Shown: positions 20,002 through 28,811 of the stretch, piece after piece
Layout: every line of letters starts with the position of its first letter
Numbering within the stretch: position 1 is the stretch's first letter
DNA from: Pedobacter sp. Leaf250
Lineage (GTDB): Bacteria > Bacteroidota > Bacteroidia > Sphingobacteriales > Sphingobacteriaceae
Direction: 5' to 3'
DNA length: 64,000 nt
NCBI RefSeq assembly: GCF_920984735.1
Contig: NZ_CAKLBU010000003.1
Coordinates: 1 to 64,000 of the forward strand
Notes under the pieces: generated by a model
What the model was told of the DNA's origin: nothing
The model's input: only the letters and a program-made list of their open reading frames with translations
Database searches by the model: none
Translations under genes and position numbers: made by a program

Positions 20002-21060
20002 ATGACAGATAGTGCTAAAAGATTTCCGCAGAACCCAATCTTATCGCCAAAAGATTTAGTGCCAAGCAGGCCAGGTTTAGAAATTGCTTGTTTACTTAAT
20101 CCTGGAGTATTTACATTCCAGAATAAAACATGGCTACTCATCCGCGTAGCAGAAAGACCTGAACAAAAAGCTGGAATCATATCTTTTCCCGTTTTAAAAG
20201 GAGATGGCATCGAAATCATCGAAATAAAAGAAAATGATCCAGATTTAGTAGCTGATGATCCTCGGGTAATCAATTACAAAGGTGCTGATTACCTGACCAC
20301 ACTTTCACATTTACGCTTGGTTTGCAGTGATGATGGTATCAATTTTTATCAGCCAGAAGGTTATCCATTGTTGCAAGGAGAAGGGCCTGACGAAGCTTTT
20401 GGTATTGAGGATTGCCGCGTGGCTCTAATTGATGATACCTATTATTTAACCTTTACTGCTGTTTCTGAACATGGTGTAGGTGTTGGAATGCGAACCACAA
20501 AAGATTGGAAAACTTTCGAGAAACATGGGATGATTATTCCACCGCATAATAAAGATTGTGCTGTTTTTGAGGAAAAAATCAACGGAAAATTTTACACACT
20601 ACATCGCCCAAGCAGTGTAGATTTAGGTGGAAACTATATCTGGCTGGCTGAATCTCCAGATGGAATTCACTGGGGCAATCATAAATGCATCATCAAAACC
20701 CGCAAAAATAACTGGGATAGTAAACGTGTTGGCGCAGGTGCCGCTCCAATTAAAACCGATAAAGGTTGGTTGGAAATTTATCACGGCGCCAATGCCGAAC
20801 ATCAATATTGTTTAGGTGCTTTTTTAATGGATTTGAATGATCCATCAAAAGTTTTGGCTCAAACCGATGAACCCATTATGCGCCCAATTGCCGAGTACGA
20901 AATGTGCGGCTTTTTCGGTCAGGTGGTTTTTACCAATGGCCATACCATTAATGGCGATGAACTTACCATTTATTATGGTGCCGCCGATGAGTTTGTATGT
21001 GGGGCTAAGTTTTCTATTCAAGATATTTTATCGCAATTAAAATATAACCATGCTGAATAA
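20002..21060 (+). CDS. GH130 family glycoside phosphorylase/hydrolase (beta-mannoside type)
   Basis: Five-bladed beta-propeller enzyme of 352 residues acting on beta-mannosidic linkages, most often as an inverting phosphorylase releasing mannose 1-phosphate. There is no signal peptide, so it acts in the cytoplasm. Visible features are FGIEDCRV with D137 as likely general acid, EEKINGKFYTLHRPS with R202, KRVGAGAAPIKT, and LEIYHGA with H261. These basic residues are in the places where phosphorylase members bind phosphate, which favours phosphorolysis over hydrolysis, but the subfamily is not certain. The start is the ATG at 20002; a TTG eight codons earlier is less likely. The stop overlaps the MFS start by 11 bases, implying coupled translation and intracellular processing of imported oligosaccharide. 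Confidence 0.85.
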   Translation: MTDSAKRFPQNPILSPKDLVPSRPGLEIACLLNPGVFTFQNKTWLLIRVAERPEQKAGIISFPVLKGDGIEIIEIKENDPDLVADDPRVINYKGADYLTTLSHLRLVCSDDGINFYQPEGYPLLQGEGPDEAFGIEDCRVALIDDTYYLTFTAVSEHGVGVGMRTTKDWKTFEKHGMIIPPHNKDCAVFEEKINGKFYTLHRPSSVDLGGNYIWLAESPDGIHWGNHKCIIKTRKNNWDSKRVGAGAAPIKTDKGWLEIYHGANAEHQYCLGAFLMDLNDPSKVLAQTDEPIMRPIAEYEMCGFFGQVVFTNGHTINGDELTIYYGAADEFVCGAKFSIQDILSQLKYNHAE

Positions 21061-22336
21061 ACTAAAATCAGAGATTACGCACTTTAAAAATCAGTCGTAT
21101 AATTTCAGGGTGCTTACCCTAACCAACTTAATTTATAGTATTGTACTCCCTGTAATCGATATTTTTGTTGCGGCTTATGTAATGCGAAGCTCCAACGATC
21201 CGGTTAAAGTTGTCATTTATCAATTAACCATTTACACCGGTATTCCAATTACATTTTTTTTAAATGGTTATTTGCTAAGTAAATTTTCCATTAAAACATT
21301 ATATTCTTTGGGAATGATGTTGAGCGGCGTTTCTATGATGGTAATGATGTCGTTAACTACGCTGGATAATACAGGAATTGGCATTGCAGGTTTAATTATG
21401 GGTATGTCTTTTGGTTTTTATTGGGCCAACAGAGATTTCCTGGCGCTGGCCATTACCAATGATGAAAACCGAAATTATTACTATGGTTTAGAAACCTTTT
21501 TCTACACCATTATTGCTGTGGTTATTCCTGTGCTCATTGGCTGGTTTATCGAGTTTAATGCCGTAACCGGTGGTGCACATTTGGCTTACAAAATTGTTAC
21601 CGGAATGGTTTTCGTGATTACAATTTTGGCTTCTATTATGTGTTTCAGAGGTAATTTTCAAAATCCTATTGAGAAGAAATTCGTTTATTTTAAATTCGAT
21701 CCATATTGGTATAAATTACTTCGTTTAGCTACTTTAAAAGGTTTAGTACAGGGCTTTTTGGTAACAGCACCAGCCATGTTAATTATGCTTTTGGTAGGTA
21801 AAGAAGGTGCATTAGGCACAGCGCAATCTATCGGTGCCATTATAGCCGCTATCGCCATGTACATCATTGGTAGAAATACTTCAGCTAAACATCGCCTTTA
21901 TATATTTGGAACCGGCTTAGTGCTCTTTGCAATTGCTGCGATAATTAATGGAGTGTTGTACAGCAGCCTGGGCGTAATTTTATTTATGTTATTCTTGTTG
22001 TTGGCCAAGCCATTATTGGATTTAGCATATTTTCCAATTCAATTTAGTGTGATTGATATTTTAACCAAGAAGGAAAAAAGGAGTGAGTTTGCTTATATCT
22101 TAAATCATGAAGCTGGATTATATGTTGGCCGCTTAACGGGAGCAGGCACATTTTTAATTTTGGCCTATTGTTTCTCTGTCGAAATTGCTTTGCGTTACGC
22201 GATTATTATTGTGGCAATTTTACAACTTGCTTCTTATTGGGTAGCAAAAGGAATTATTAAACAAGGCAAGATAGAGAATACAGATGAATCGCCAATTTTA
22301 AGTAACGAAGCCCCTGGTGTAGTGGCGCCAGTATAA
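21050..22336 (+). CDS. MFS family sugar transporter (inner membrane)
   Basis: Integral membrane protein of 428 residues with about twelve hydrophobic helices and short loops, consistent with the major facilitator superfamily. There is an amphipathic cytoplasmic N-terminus (MLNKLKSEITHFKNQSYNFR) and a hydrophilic tail (ENTDESPILSNEAPG). Its start lies inside the GH130 gene (11-base overlap), so the two are translated together. The likely role is to bring the periplasmic oligosaccharide produced after SusC/SusD import into the cytoplasm, where the GH130 enzyme can act. Substrate cannot be read from sequence alone. Confidence 0.85.
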   Translation: MLNKLKSEITHFKNQSYNFRVLTLTNLIYSIVLPVIDIFVAAYVMRSSNDPVKVVIYQLTIYTGIPITFFLNGYLLSKFSIKTLYSLGMMLSGVSMMVMMSLTTLDNTGIGIAGLIMGMSFGFYWANRDFLALAITNDENRNYYYGLETFFYTIIAVVIPVLIGWFIEFNAVTGGAHLAYKIVTGMVFVITILASIMCFRGNFQNPIEKKFVYFKFDPYWYKLLRLATLKGLVQGFLVTAPAMLIMLLVGKEGALGTAQSIGAIIAAIAMYIIGRNTSAKHRLYIFGTGLVLFAIAAIINGVLYSSLGVILFMLFLLLAKPLLDLAYFPIQFSVIDILTKKEKRSEFAYILNHEAGLYVGRLTGAGTFLILAYCFSVEIALRYAIIIVAILQLASYWVAKGIIKQGKIENTDESPILSNEAPGVVAPV

Positions 22337-22426
22337 ATTAAAATTAACGAACTTGGTTTGTGCCCCCGAAAGAATAGAATATGAAACCTCGGTCTGTAAC
22401 TTCACAAACCGAAATATAAAATACGT

Positions 22427-24142
22427 ATGAGATTTAACTTTAAGATACTTTTCGCTTTAACGTTTGCTTTAAATTATGGCGTCGTCAGCGCTCAGGTAAA
22501 ACAACTCAAACTAAATAGAGTTGAGGAGATGGCCAATTTGCCACAGCCCTTAAAAATTATTGATTGGAAACTAATGGCCCAAAATTTCGATAAAACCATT
22601 TACGATTTAAATGCCAAAGGCGAATACTGGCCAATGATTTGGATGGACAGTACCCGGAAAAATTTCGACCAGCCAGTAATGGGAATTTATACTGCCGTTG
22701 GCGATGTTCGTCAGGGTAAAAACAATAAAGGCATGTTTCATGAAGCTTTGGCAAACATGGGTGCCGTGATGGGTGCAAGTTTAATCGGTATTGATAAAAG
22801 TAAGCAGAACGGTATAAACTATGCTGCCATGCTGAAAAACTATTTTAATCGGGATACCAAGTGGAATATTATGATGAATAACACCGCACCGGAAGTAGCG
22901 CTTTTGGGCGGTGGTTATGGCAGAGATTGGTGGTACGATGTTTATCCTAATGTATTGTTTTATGCCATTTACGAGCAATATCCAAATGAAAAGGATTTTG
23001 ACTGGATTGCCAAAAGCATTGCTGAAAAATTTTACCTGGCCGATTCTATCCTGAAAGGCGATTATAATTATTCATACTTTGATTATGCGGCGATGAAGCC
23101 TATGAAAAACCAAATTTGTGCGCAACAAGATGCAGCTGCAGGACATGCGTGGGTATTGTATGCTGCGTATAAAAAGTTTGGCGATAAGCGTTATTTAAAA
23201 GGTGCCATAAGTGCAATGACAGCTTTGGAAAGCAATAAAATTAATCCAACCTATGAATTGTTAATGCCTTTTGGTGCGTATTTGGCTGCCAGAATGAATG
23301 TAGAACAAGGAACAAATTTTGATGTGCAAAAATTATTGGCTTGGACATTTGATGGAACCGCCGTGTGCCGTGAAGGCTGGGGTGTGTTAACCGGAAAATG
23401 GAACGGATACGATATTTCTGGAGTGGTGGGTAGCACGGTTGATCATGGTGGGTATGGCTTTTTGATGAACACATTTGATGCGGCTTGGCCTTTGGTACCA
23501 ACAGTTCGTTACGATCCATCTTATGCCAATGCTATTGGAAAGTGGATGTTGAATGCGGTAAATGCATCGCGATTTTTCTATCCAAAATATTTGCCAGCCG
23601 ATAGACAAACCATTCCGCAACATAGCGCTGTTACAAAAGGGGTTATTGCTTACGAAGGATTTGCCAAAACATCTACTTTCGATACATTGTATATGGATAA
23701 AAAAGGTCCGGTGGCGCAAGGCGACGGTCCAAAATGGGTGCCAGGAGAAAACCCTGATGTCTCTCAATTTAGTGTATATGGCAGTGGCCACGTTGGGATT
23801 TTTGGTACTATTGTAGAAAAAACGAATTTAGAAGGCATTCTTAAGCTGGATGTTTTAGCAACTGATTTTTACAAAAACAAAGCCTATCCAACTTATTTGA
23901 TTTATAACCCTTATGCGCAAAATAAATCGATAGGTTACAAAATCAAAGGATTAAAAAAGGTAGATCTTTATGATGCGGTTGCTCAAAAATTCATTGCTAG
24001 AAATGTTACCGCTAAAAGCAATGTGACTATTGGAGGCAATCAATCTGCTTTAATTGTCGAAGTTCCAACCGGAAGTAAGATTACAACTGCCAATAAAAAA
24101 CTATTGGCAAATGATGTGGTAATCGATTACATGAAGAAATAA
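22427..24142 (+). CDS. Secreted protein of unknown family, probable alpha/alpha-barrel glycosidase
   Basis: Unrecognised 571-residue protein with a clear signal peptide ending VVSAQ near residue 23. The next 400 residues have repeating helical segments rich in Trp, Tyr, Gly and His, such as GGGYGRDWWYDVYPNVLFYA, AAAGHAWVLYAAYKKFGDKRY and VVGSTVDHGGYGFLMNTFD. This is the style of (alpha/alpha)6 glycosidases and polysaccharide lyases. The last 90 residues look like a beta-sandwich. Acidic residues in GRDWWYD, CREGWG and STVDHGG are candidate catalytic residues. As the last gene of the HTCS-SusC-SusD-GH130-MFS set, it is the only secreted enzyme candidate there, so it may make the periplasmic cut that feeds the MFS and GH130 proteins. 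Function is inference. Confidence 0.65.
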   Translation: MRFNFKILFALTFALNYGVVSAQVKQLKLNRVEEMANLPQPLKIIDWKLMAQNFDKTIYDLNAKGEYWPMIWMDSTRKNFDQPVMGIYTAVGDVRQGKNNKGMFHEALANMGAVMGASLIGIDKSKQNGINYAAMLKNYFNRDTKWNIMMNNTAPEVALLGGGYGRDWWYDVYPNVLFYAIYEQYPNEKDFDWIAKSIAEKFYLADSILKGDYNYSYFDYAAMKPMKNQICAQQDAAAGHAWVLYAAYKKFGDKRYLKGAISAMTALESNKINPTYELLMPFGAYLAARMNVEQGTNFDVQKLLAWTFDGTAVCREGWGVLTGKWNGYDISGVVGSTVDHGGYGFLMNTFDAAWPLVPTVRYDPSYANAIGKWMLNAVNASRFFYPKYLPADRQTIPQHSAVTKGVIAYEGFAKTSTFDTLYMDKKGPVAQGDGPKWVPGENPDVSQFSVYGSGHVGIFGTIVEKTNLEGILKLDVLATDFYKNKAYPTYLIYNPYAQNKSIGYKIKGLKKVDLYDAVAQKFIARNVTAKSNVTIGGNQSALIVEVPTGSKITTANKKLLANDVVIDYMKK

Positions 24143-24167
24143 AGCTTTAATAACGCTCATTCTATTG

Positions 24168-24198
24168 AAAGCACTGCCTTATGGTGGTGCTTTTTTTA
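24168..24198 (+). terminator. Intrinsic terminator ending the HTCS/GH130 locus
   Basis: The stem AAAGCACTGCC with GGTGGTGCTTT (two wobble pairs) is followed by seven T, about 25 bases after the stop at 24142. Confidence 0.85.
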
Positions 24199-24220
24199 TG
24201 CAATAACTTTTGTTAATAAA

Positions 24221-24320
24221 CCCAATAGGAGCGGCAGCTCCGAGTTTTTTACGAGGGCTATAGCGGATAGTGGGACTGCTTTAGCCAAGAATTACTATTC
24301 GCTCATTTTCAAATTAATAA
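24221..24320. repeat. Suspected dispersed intergenic repeat, GC-rich
   Basis: Within the 298-base gap between two convergent genes, this stretch is GC-richer than its flanks. It contains a small hairpin (GGAGC, four bases, GCTCC at 24228-24241) and a purine-rich tract with GGGCTATAGCGGATAG. The text resembles dispersed intergenic repeats I associate with Sphingobacteriaceae, but only one copy is seen here, so the call rests on recall and composition. No open reading frame of note is present. Confidence 0.35.
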
Positions 24321-24363
24321 CTTATATAATTATTTGCTTCTGAAATATTTTAACCAATACCTT

Positions 24364-24401
24364 ATAAAAAAAGCGTTCCGGCTTTTAAACCGAAACGCTT
24401 A
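24364..24401 (-). terminator. Intrinsic terminator of the M16 peptidase gene
   Basis: On the minus strand the stem AAGCGTTTCGG with CCGGAACGCTT is followed by a run of T. It lies about 40 bases beyond the M16 stop codon. Confidence 0.85.
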
Positions 24402-24440
24402 CTTGCTTAAAAACTTTTAGGATTTAACCTTTTTACTTTC

Positions 24441-27374
24441 TTAGTATCCGAAAATCTGTTCTAAGCTAAGTTTAGTAACAGTGCCAAATTTGGCTAAATC
24501 GGCCAGATTAATTTTCTTCTCTGAAGCTACCACGCAATAACTATAAGGTTTGCCAGAAATGTTGCTGCCATGGAAAGCTTTAACATCGGCAAAAGTTAGT
24601 GGTTTCAAAGCTGCATATTCATCAATTCTCGAATCGTGATCGAAACCTAATTTTTGATCAGCTAAATAAGTATAGATAATGCCATCCTTTGTGATTCTGG
24701 AAGTTTCAATACCATTTAATGAGTTGTTTTTAGATAAATCGAACGACTTATCTGATTCTGGTAAAACCGTTAGCAATTCATTCATCCCTGCTACAGCTTC
24801 ATTCATTTTATCGGCTTGCGTACCTACGTATGCAACCATCGAATTTTCTTTCTCTTTGCTGTTTGGTGAAGAGTATACTGCAAAAGTAGAATAAGCCAAA
24901 GCTTTAGATTCGCGAATGGTTTGGAAAACGATCGAACCCATGCCACCACCAAAATAATTGTTAAACAAACCAATTTTAGCAGCGTTAGTTGGATCATATA
25001 AGCCAGAGTTACGCACCCAACGAATTTCTGCCTGAACCATATCGTAATCTGCAAAGTAAACCTTGTTCGAATCGGTTTTGGTGTAAACAAATTTCTTCAT
25101 TGGTGCAGCAGGTGTAAATTCTTTACCTAAAGCATGAACTTTTTTAATATCTGCTGAAAACGCTTCTAAATTCTTTGGACCAAAATAGGTGATCGTGTGG
25201 TTGTAATTGGTTAAGTTATGCAATAAATAAATTAAGTCTGATGATTTCATGTTCTTGATTTCATCATTGCTCAACCCATAATTAAATGGATTATCTGAGC
25301 CGTATTGCGCATAACTCATTAAACCTCCTAAAATTGAAGATTTATTCAATTTTGCATTTTCTCTCGATTTTAATAAACGGCCTTTTAAATCTTCAAGTGC
25401 TTTTTCATTTGGTTTGCAATTTGCCAAAACATCTTCCAACAAAGCCACTGCTTTATCAAAATTCTCTTGTAAACCACTTAAAGAAACGGTTGTAACTTCT
25501 GTGCCCACATTAATGTTATAGCTACAAGCCAGGTTATAAAATGCTTTACTTATATCTTCTGCTGAATATTTATCGGTGCTTAAGAAAGCTAAATATTGTG
25601 CTGCATAAGGCAATAATTTGTAATTGTATGAGCCCATTTCAAAGCGATAGCCCATGCGGAAAATTCCATTCTCTGTGTTTTGAACGGCAATTACATCTGC
25701 AATGCCTGCTTTACCGAAATTCAGGTCTTTTTTGTAATCTAAAAATTTTGGTGCAATGGGTTTTACCGGAGCGCCAATAATGTTTTTAGTAAATGGCGAA
25801 ACTTCATTTACATTGGTTTTTACTGCCGTAATGGTTGGTTTTTCTACCTTAACAATGCTTTTATCTTCGCCTTTATGTTTTAGGATTGATACATAGTTAT
25901 TAACGAAAAACTGATTGGCAAAATCTACAATTTCTTTCTTTGTTACTTTTGCCATTGCATCAGTTGCGGCTAAAGTTTTATCCCACTCCGTGCCCCGGTT
26001 TTGAATAAAAGCGTTCATGGTTGCATCAGCACGAACATCGTTATTGTCGTAACCTTGCAATTCGGCTAATTTAATGTTGGCCACAGTTGCTTTAATTAAA
26101 CTTTCATCAAATTCGCCTTTTTTAAGTAAATCAACTTGTTCTAATAAAAGTTTTTGCGCTTCTTCTAAACTCTGGCCAGCTTTTGGAGATCCAGATAGAA
26201 TGAATACACCGTAATCTTTCATAGAATTATAGCCTGCATTGGCTCTCAACATCTTTTGTTGTTTATTAATGTTGATATCCATTAAGCCTGCCTTGCCATT
26301 AGAAAGAATGCTTCCGATTAAATCTAGCAGTAAACTCTGGCGAGTATTTTGGGCATAACCGCGATAAGCAACATATAAACTTTCAGCACTCGGCCCGTAA
26401 ATATCAACTTTTTGAATTTGTGTTAATGGCTTTTCTGGAGCTGGGTTATATAATGCAAATGGTTTTGATACCATGTAAGCAAAATCCTTATCAATCTTCT
26501 TAATTAAATCATCGTAATTAATATCACCAGACATGATTAAGGCCATATTATTTGGCACATAATATTTGTTGTAATATTTTCTAATTTCAACCAATGATGG
26601 ATTTTTTAAGTGCTCAATGGTTCCAATGGTAGTTTGCTGTCCGTAATTGTGTGTAGGGAAAAGTGCGTTGAGCATTTTCTCGTACATTTTACGTCCATCA
26701 TTATCCATACCGATGTTTTTTTCTTCGTAAACAGCTTCTAATTCTGTATGGAAAATACGGAAAACCGGAGCACGGAAACGTTCTGCCTGAAGCGATAGAA
26801 ATTTATCGATCGCATTTGAAGGAAGATCTTCTTCATAAACGGTTTCCTCAACAGAAGTGTGGGCATTGGTAGAATTACTTCCAATCGATTTCATCATTTT
26901 ATCATATTCGTTTGCAATTGAATATTCAGATGCTTCGCCAGAAACCTTATCAATTTCTTTGTAAATTTCTTTACGTTTAGCCGGATCGGTAGTTTTGTTA
27001 TAAGTTTCGTAAAGTGCTTCTATCTTATCTAATAATGGTTTTTCTTTGGCGTAATTCAGCGTTCCAAACTTATCGGTGCCTTTAAATAAAAGATGTTCTA
27101 AATAGTGAGCCAGGCCGGTATTGGTGCGTGGATCGGTATTACTACCCGCTCTTACCGCCATTTTATAAGTAATGTTTGGCTCCTTGTTATTTTGCGATAA
27201 AATTACGGTCAATCCGTTTTTCAAGGTATAAAAACGCGATTTCGTAGGATCGTTTGTTACATATTTGTAGCTGTAACCGCCAGACGTTCCTGTTTTCCAT
27301 TGATAAACAGTTTGAGCCTTTACCACCGAACTTGCCACGAGAAGGCAAGCCAATGTAAATAGTTTGGTTTTCAT
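24441..27374 (-). CDS. M16 family zinc metallopeptidase (pitrilysin-type)
   Basis: Periplasmic or surface insulinase-like protease of 977 residues, about twice the size of one M16 unit. The signal peptide ends near residue 20 (SVVKAQ). The first half holds the inverted zinc motif HYLEH (H90, E93, H94) and the downstream TSVEETVYEEDLP glutamates expected to complete the site. The second half (from about residue 530) lacks an HxxEH motif and acts as the inactive partner, with the family-typical GGGMGSIVFQTIRESKALAYS block near residue 820. It is monocistronic, diverging from surE, with its own terminator. Such proteins degrade short peptides; the substrate here is not known. Confidence 0.93.
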   Translation of the reverse strand: MKTKLFTLACLLVASSVVKAQTVYQWKTGTSGGYSYKYVTNDPTKSRFYTLKNGLTVILSQNNKEPNITYKMAVRAGSNTDPRTNTGLAHYLEHLLFKGTDKFGTLNYAKEKPLLDKIEALYETYNKTTDPAKRKEIYKEIDKVSGEASEYSIANEYDKMMKSIGSNSTNAHTSVEETVYEEDLPSNAIDKFLSLQAERFRAPVFRIFHTELEAVYEEKNIGMDNDGRKMYEKMLNALFPTHNYGQQTTIGTIEHLKNPSLVEIRKYYNKYYVPNNMALIMSGDINYDDLIKKIDKDFAYMVSKPFALYNPAPEKPLTQIQKVDIYGPSAESLYVAYRGYAQNTRQSLLLDLIGSILSNGKAGLMDININKQQKMLRANAGYNSMKDYGVFILSGSPKAGQSLEEAQKLLLEQVDLLKKGEFDESLIKATVANIKLAELQGYDNNDVRADATMNAFIQNRGTEWDKTLAATDAMAKVTKKEIVDFANQFFVNNYVSILKHKGEDKSIVKVEKPTITAVKTNVNEVSPFTKNIIGAPVKPIAPKFLDYKKDLNFGKAGIADVIAVQNTENGIFRMGYRFEMGSYNYKLLPYAAQYLAFLSTDKYSAEDISKAFYNLACSYNINVGTEVTTVSLSGLQENFDKAVALLEDVLANCKPNEKALEDLKGRLLKSRENAKLNKSSILGGLMSYAQYGSDNPFNYGLSNDEIKNMKSSDLIYLLHNLTNYNHTITYFGPKNLEAFSADIKKVHALGKEFTPAAPMKKFVYTKTDSNKVYFADYDMVQAEIRWVRNSGLYDPTNAAKIGLFNNYFGGGMGSIVFQTIRESKALAYSTFAVYSSPNSKEKENSMVAYVGTQADKMNEAVAGMNELLTVLPESDKSFDLSKNNSLNGIETSRITKDGIIYTYLADQKLGFDHDSRIDEYAALKPLTFADVKAFHGSNISGKPYSYCVVASEKKINLADLAKFGTVTKLSLEQIFGY

Positions 27375-27591
27375 TTAATTGATTTTGGTTTATGATTGTG
27401 ATGGTTATTTGGTTGATGATATACCCAAATACAGCCCTCAGTTTATAAGTTATTTAATCAAATATATACGGTTTCTGGCATCGAATGAAATGGTTTAAAA
27501 AATATATTAACAAGAAAAGCTAATAAATGATTTTCGCATATAAAACATCGCTTTATTGTGCCTTGATTTTATATTCTGTATTTTTACCGGC

Positions 27592-28437
27592 ATGACAAAG
27601 CATAAGGCAAAACCAAACATTTTGGTTGTAAATGATGATGGAATTACAGCCACGGGGATTAAAAATCTGATGGAGGTGATGCAGCAAATTGGTAATGTAG
27701 TTGTTGTTGCACCCGATAGTCCGCAAAGCGGGATGGGCCACGCCATTACCATTGGCAAACCAATTCGTTTTGATAAAGTTGATCTTTATGATGGCGTTGA
27801 AATGTATAAATGCAGTGGAACACCAGTTGATTGCGTTAAACTGGGCGTAAATAAAATATTTAAAGGAAAAAAACCTGATCTATGTGTTTCGGGGATTAAC
27901 CATGGATTAAATAATTCTATCAATGTTTTATATTCTGGAACCATGTCTGCGGCAGTGGAAGGTGCTATTGAAAAAATTCCATCCGTAGGCTTTTCGATGG
28001 ATGATTTTGCAGCTGATGCTGATTTTAGCCATACCAAAAAATACATTAAGGATATTTGTTTGCAAGTATTGGAAACCGGTTTGCCTGAAGGTGTTTTGTT
28101 AAATGTAAATTTTCCGAAAGGAGATAAATTAAAGGGCGTAAAAATTTGCAGACAGGCCAATGCAAAATGGATGGAAGAATTTGAAGAACGAGTTGATCCA
28201 TACAAACGCCCATATTATTGGTTAACCGGAGTTTTCGAAAATTTTGATAAGGGAGAAGATACCGATGTTTGGGCTTTGGAACATGGTTATGTATCGGTTG
28301 TTCCGGTGCAGTTTGATTTAACGGCGCACCATGCCATTCAAACTTTAAATGGATGGAGTTTTTCAGGTGGGGATAAAATTAAATCCAATGATGAGAAAAG
28401 AACAGTTTCAGCACCTGATGGCATTAACTTAGGCTAA
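27592..28437 (+). CDS. surE: 5'/3'-nucleotidase SurE
   Basis: Cytoplasmic metal-dependent phosphatase acting on nucleoside monophosphates and exopolyphosphate, linked to stress survival. The 281-residue protein has the metal-binding NDDGITATGI at the start, the serine of APDSPQSGMGHAIT, CSGTPVDCV, and VSGINHGLN. The ATG at 27592 is chosen because ILVVNDDG follows within eleven residues as usual; an upstream TTG would add twelve unlikely residues. It is followed closely by a small membrane protein gene and lpxB. Length is slightly above average because of a C-terminal tail. Confidence 0.95.
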   Translation: MTKHKAKPNILVVNDDGITATGIKNLMEVMQQIGNVVVVAPDSPQSGMGHAITIGKPIRFDKVDLYDGVEMYKCSGTPVDCVKLGVNKIFKGKKPDLCVSGINHGLNNSINVLYSGTMSAAVEGAIEKIPSVGFSMDDFAADADFSHTKKYIKDICLQVLETGLPEGVLLNVNFPKGDKLKGVKICRQANAKWMEEFEERVDPYKRPYYWLTGVFENFDKGEDTDVWALEHGYVSVVPVQFDLTAHHAIQTLNGWSFSGGDKIKSNDEKRTVSAPDGINLG

Positions 28438-28453
28438 GTTTATCAAACAAAAT

Positions 28454-28726
28454 ATGAACGATAAGCTAAGGAAGTTAAACGATTCTGTGTGGATTGGATT
28501 AGGTATTGGATTATTTATCCCGGCCATTTTATGCGGCATTGCCTGGTACATTATCCACCATGTGGCATCATTATCAAAAGCCGATTTGCTATATATCGGC
28601 GGCATTGCCGTTAATGCCTATGTAATGCAATACTTTTTTAAATACAACAAACTGAACATTGGTCGGGGAATTTTAGCTGCCACATTTTTATGTGCTTTTA
28701 TTTTCTTCGGATATAAGGTTTTTTAA
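28454..28726 (+). CDS. Small inner-membrane protein of unknown function
   Basis: A 90-residue protein with three hydrophobic segments, at about residues 13-33, 45-60 and 68-88, joined by short charged loops; the N-terminus is hydrophilic (MNDKLRKLNDSVW). It lies 16 bases after surE and before lpxB on the same strand, so it is probably co-transcribed with surE. There are no recognisable motifs. Membrane location is the only safe statement. Confidence 0.75.
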   Translation: MNDKLRKLNDSVWIGLGIGLFIPAILCGIAWYIIHHVASLSKADLLYIGGIAVNAYVMQYFFKYNKLNIGRGILAATFLCAFIFFGYKVF

Positions 28727-28737
28727 TAATGGAAGAC

Positions 28738-28811
28738 GGGAAATGTAAAATGGATAATGTATCTCTACATCCCAATCACACTTTCCCTTATCCATCTCAC
28801 ATCTTACATTT
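28738..28811. repeat. Imperfect inverted repeat immediately before lpxB
   Basis: AAATGTAA (28741-28748) pairs with TTACATTT (28804-28811), and ATGGATAA (28750-28757) pairs with TTATCCAT (28788-28795). GGGAAA and TTTCCC (28738-28743, 28782-28787) could pair alternatively. Together they fill the surE-lpxB operon gap and end exactly at the lpxB ATG. It resembles short dispersed palindromes and may affect lpxB translation. Only one copy is seen here. Confidence 0.55.

Noticed and set aside
23387..23791. 134-residue antisense frame inside the alpha/alpha-barrel-like gene
   Set aside because: Full overlap with a gene that has a signal peptide and coherent sequence; no motif of its own.
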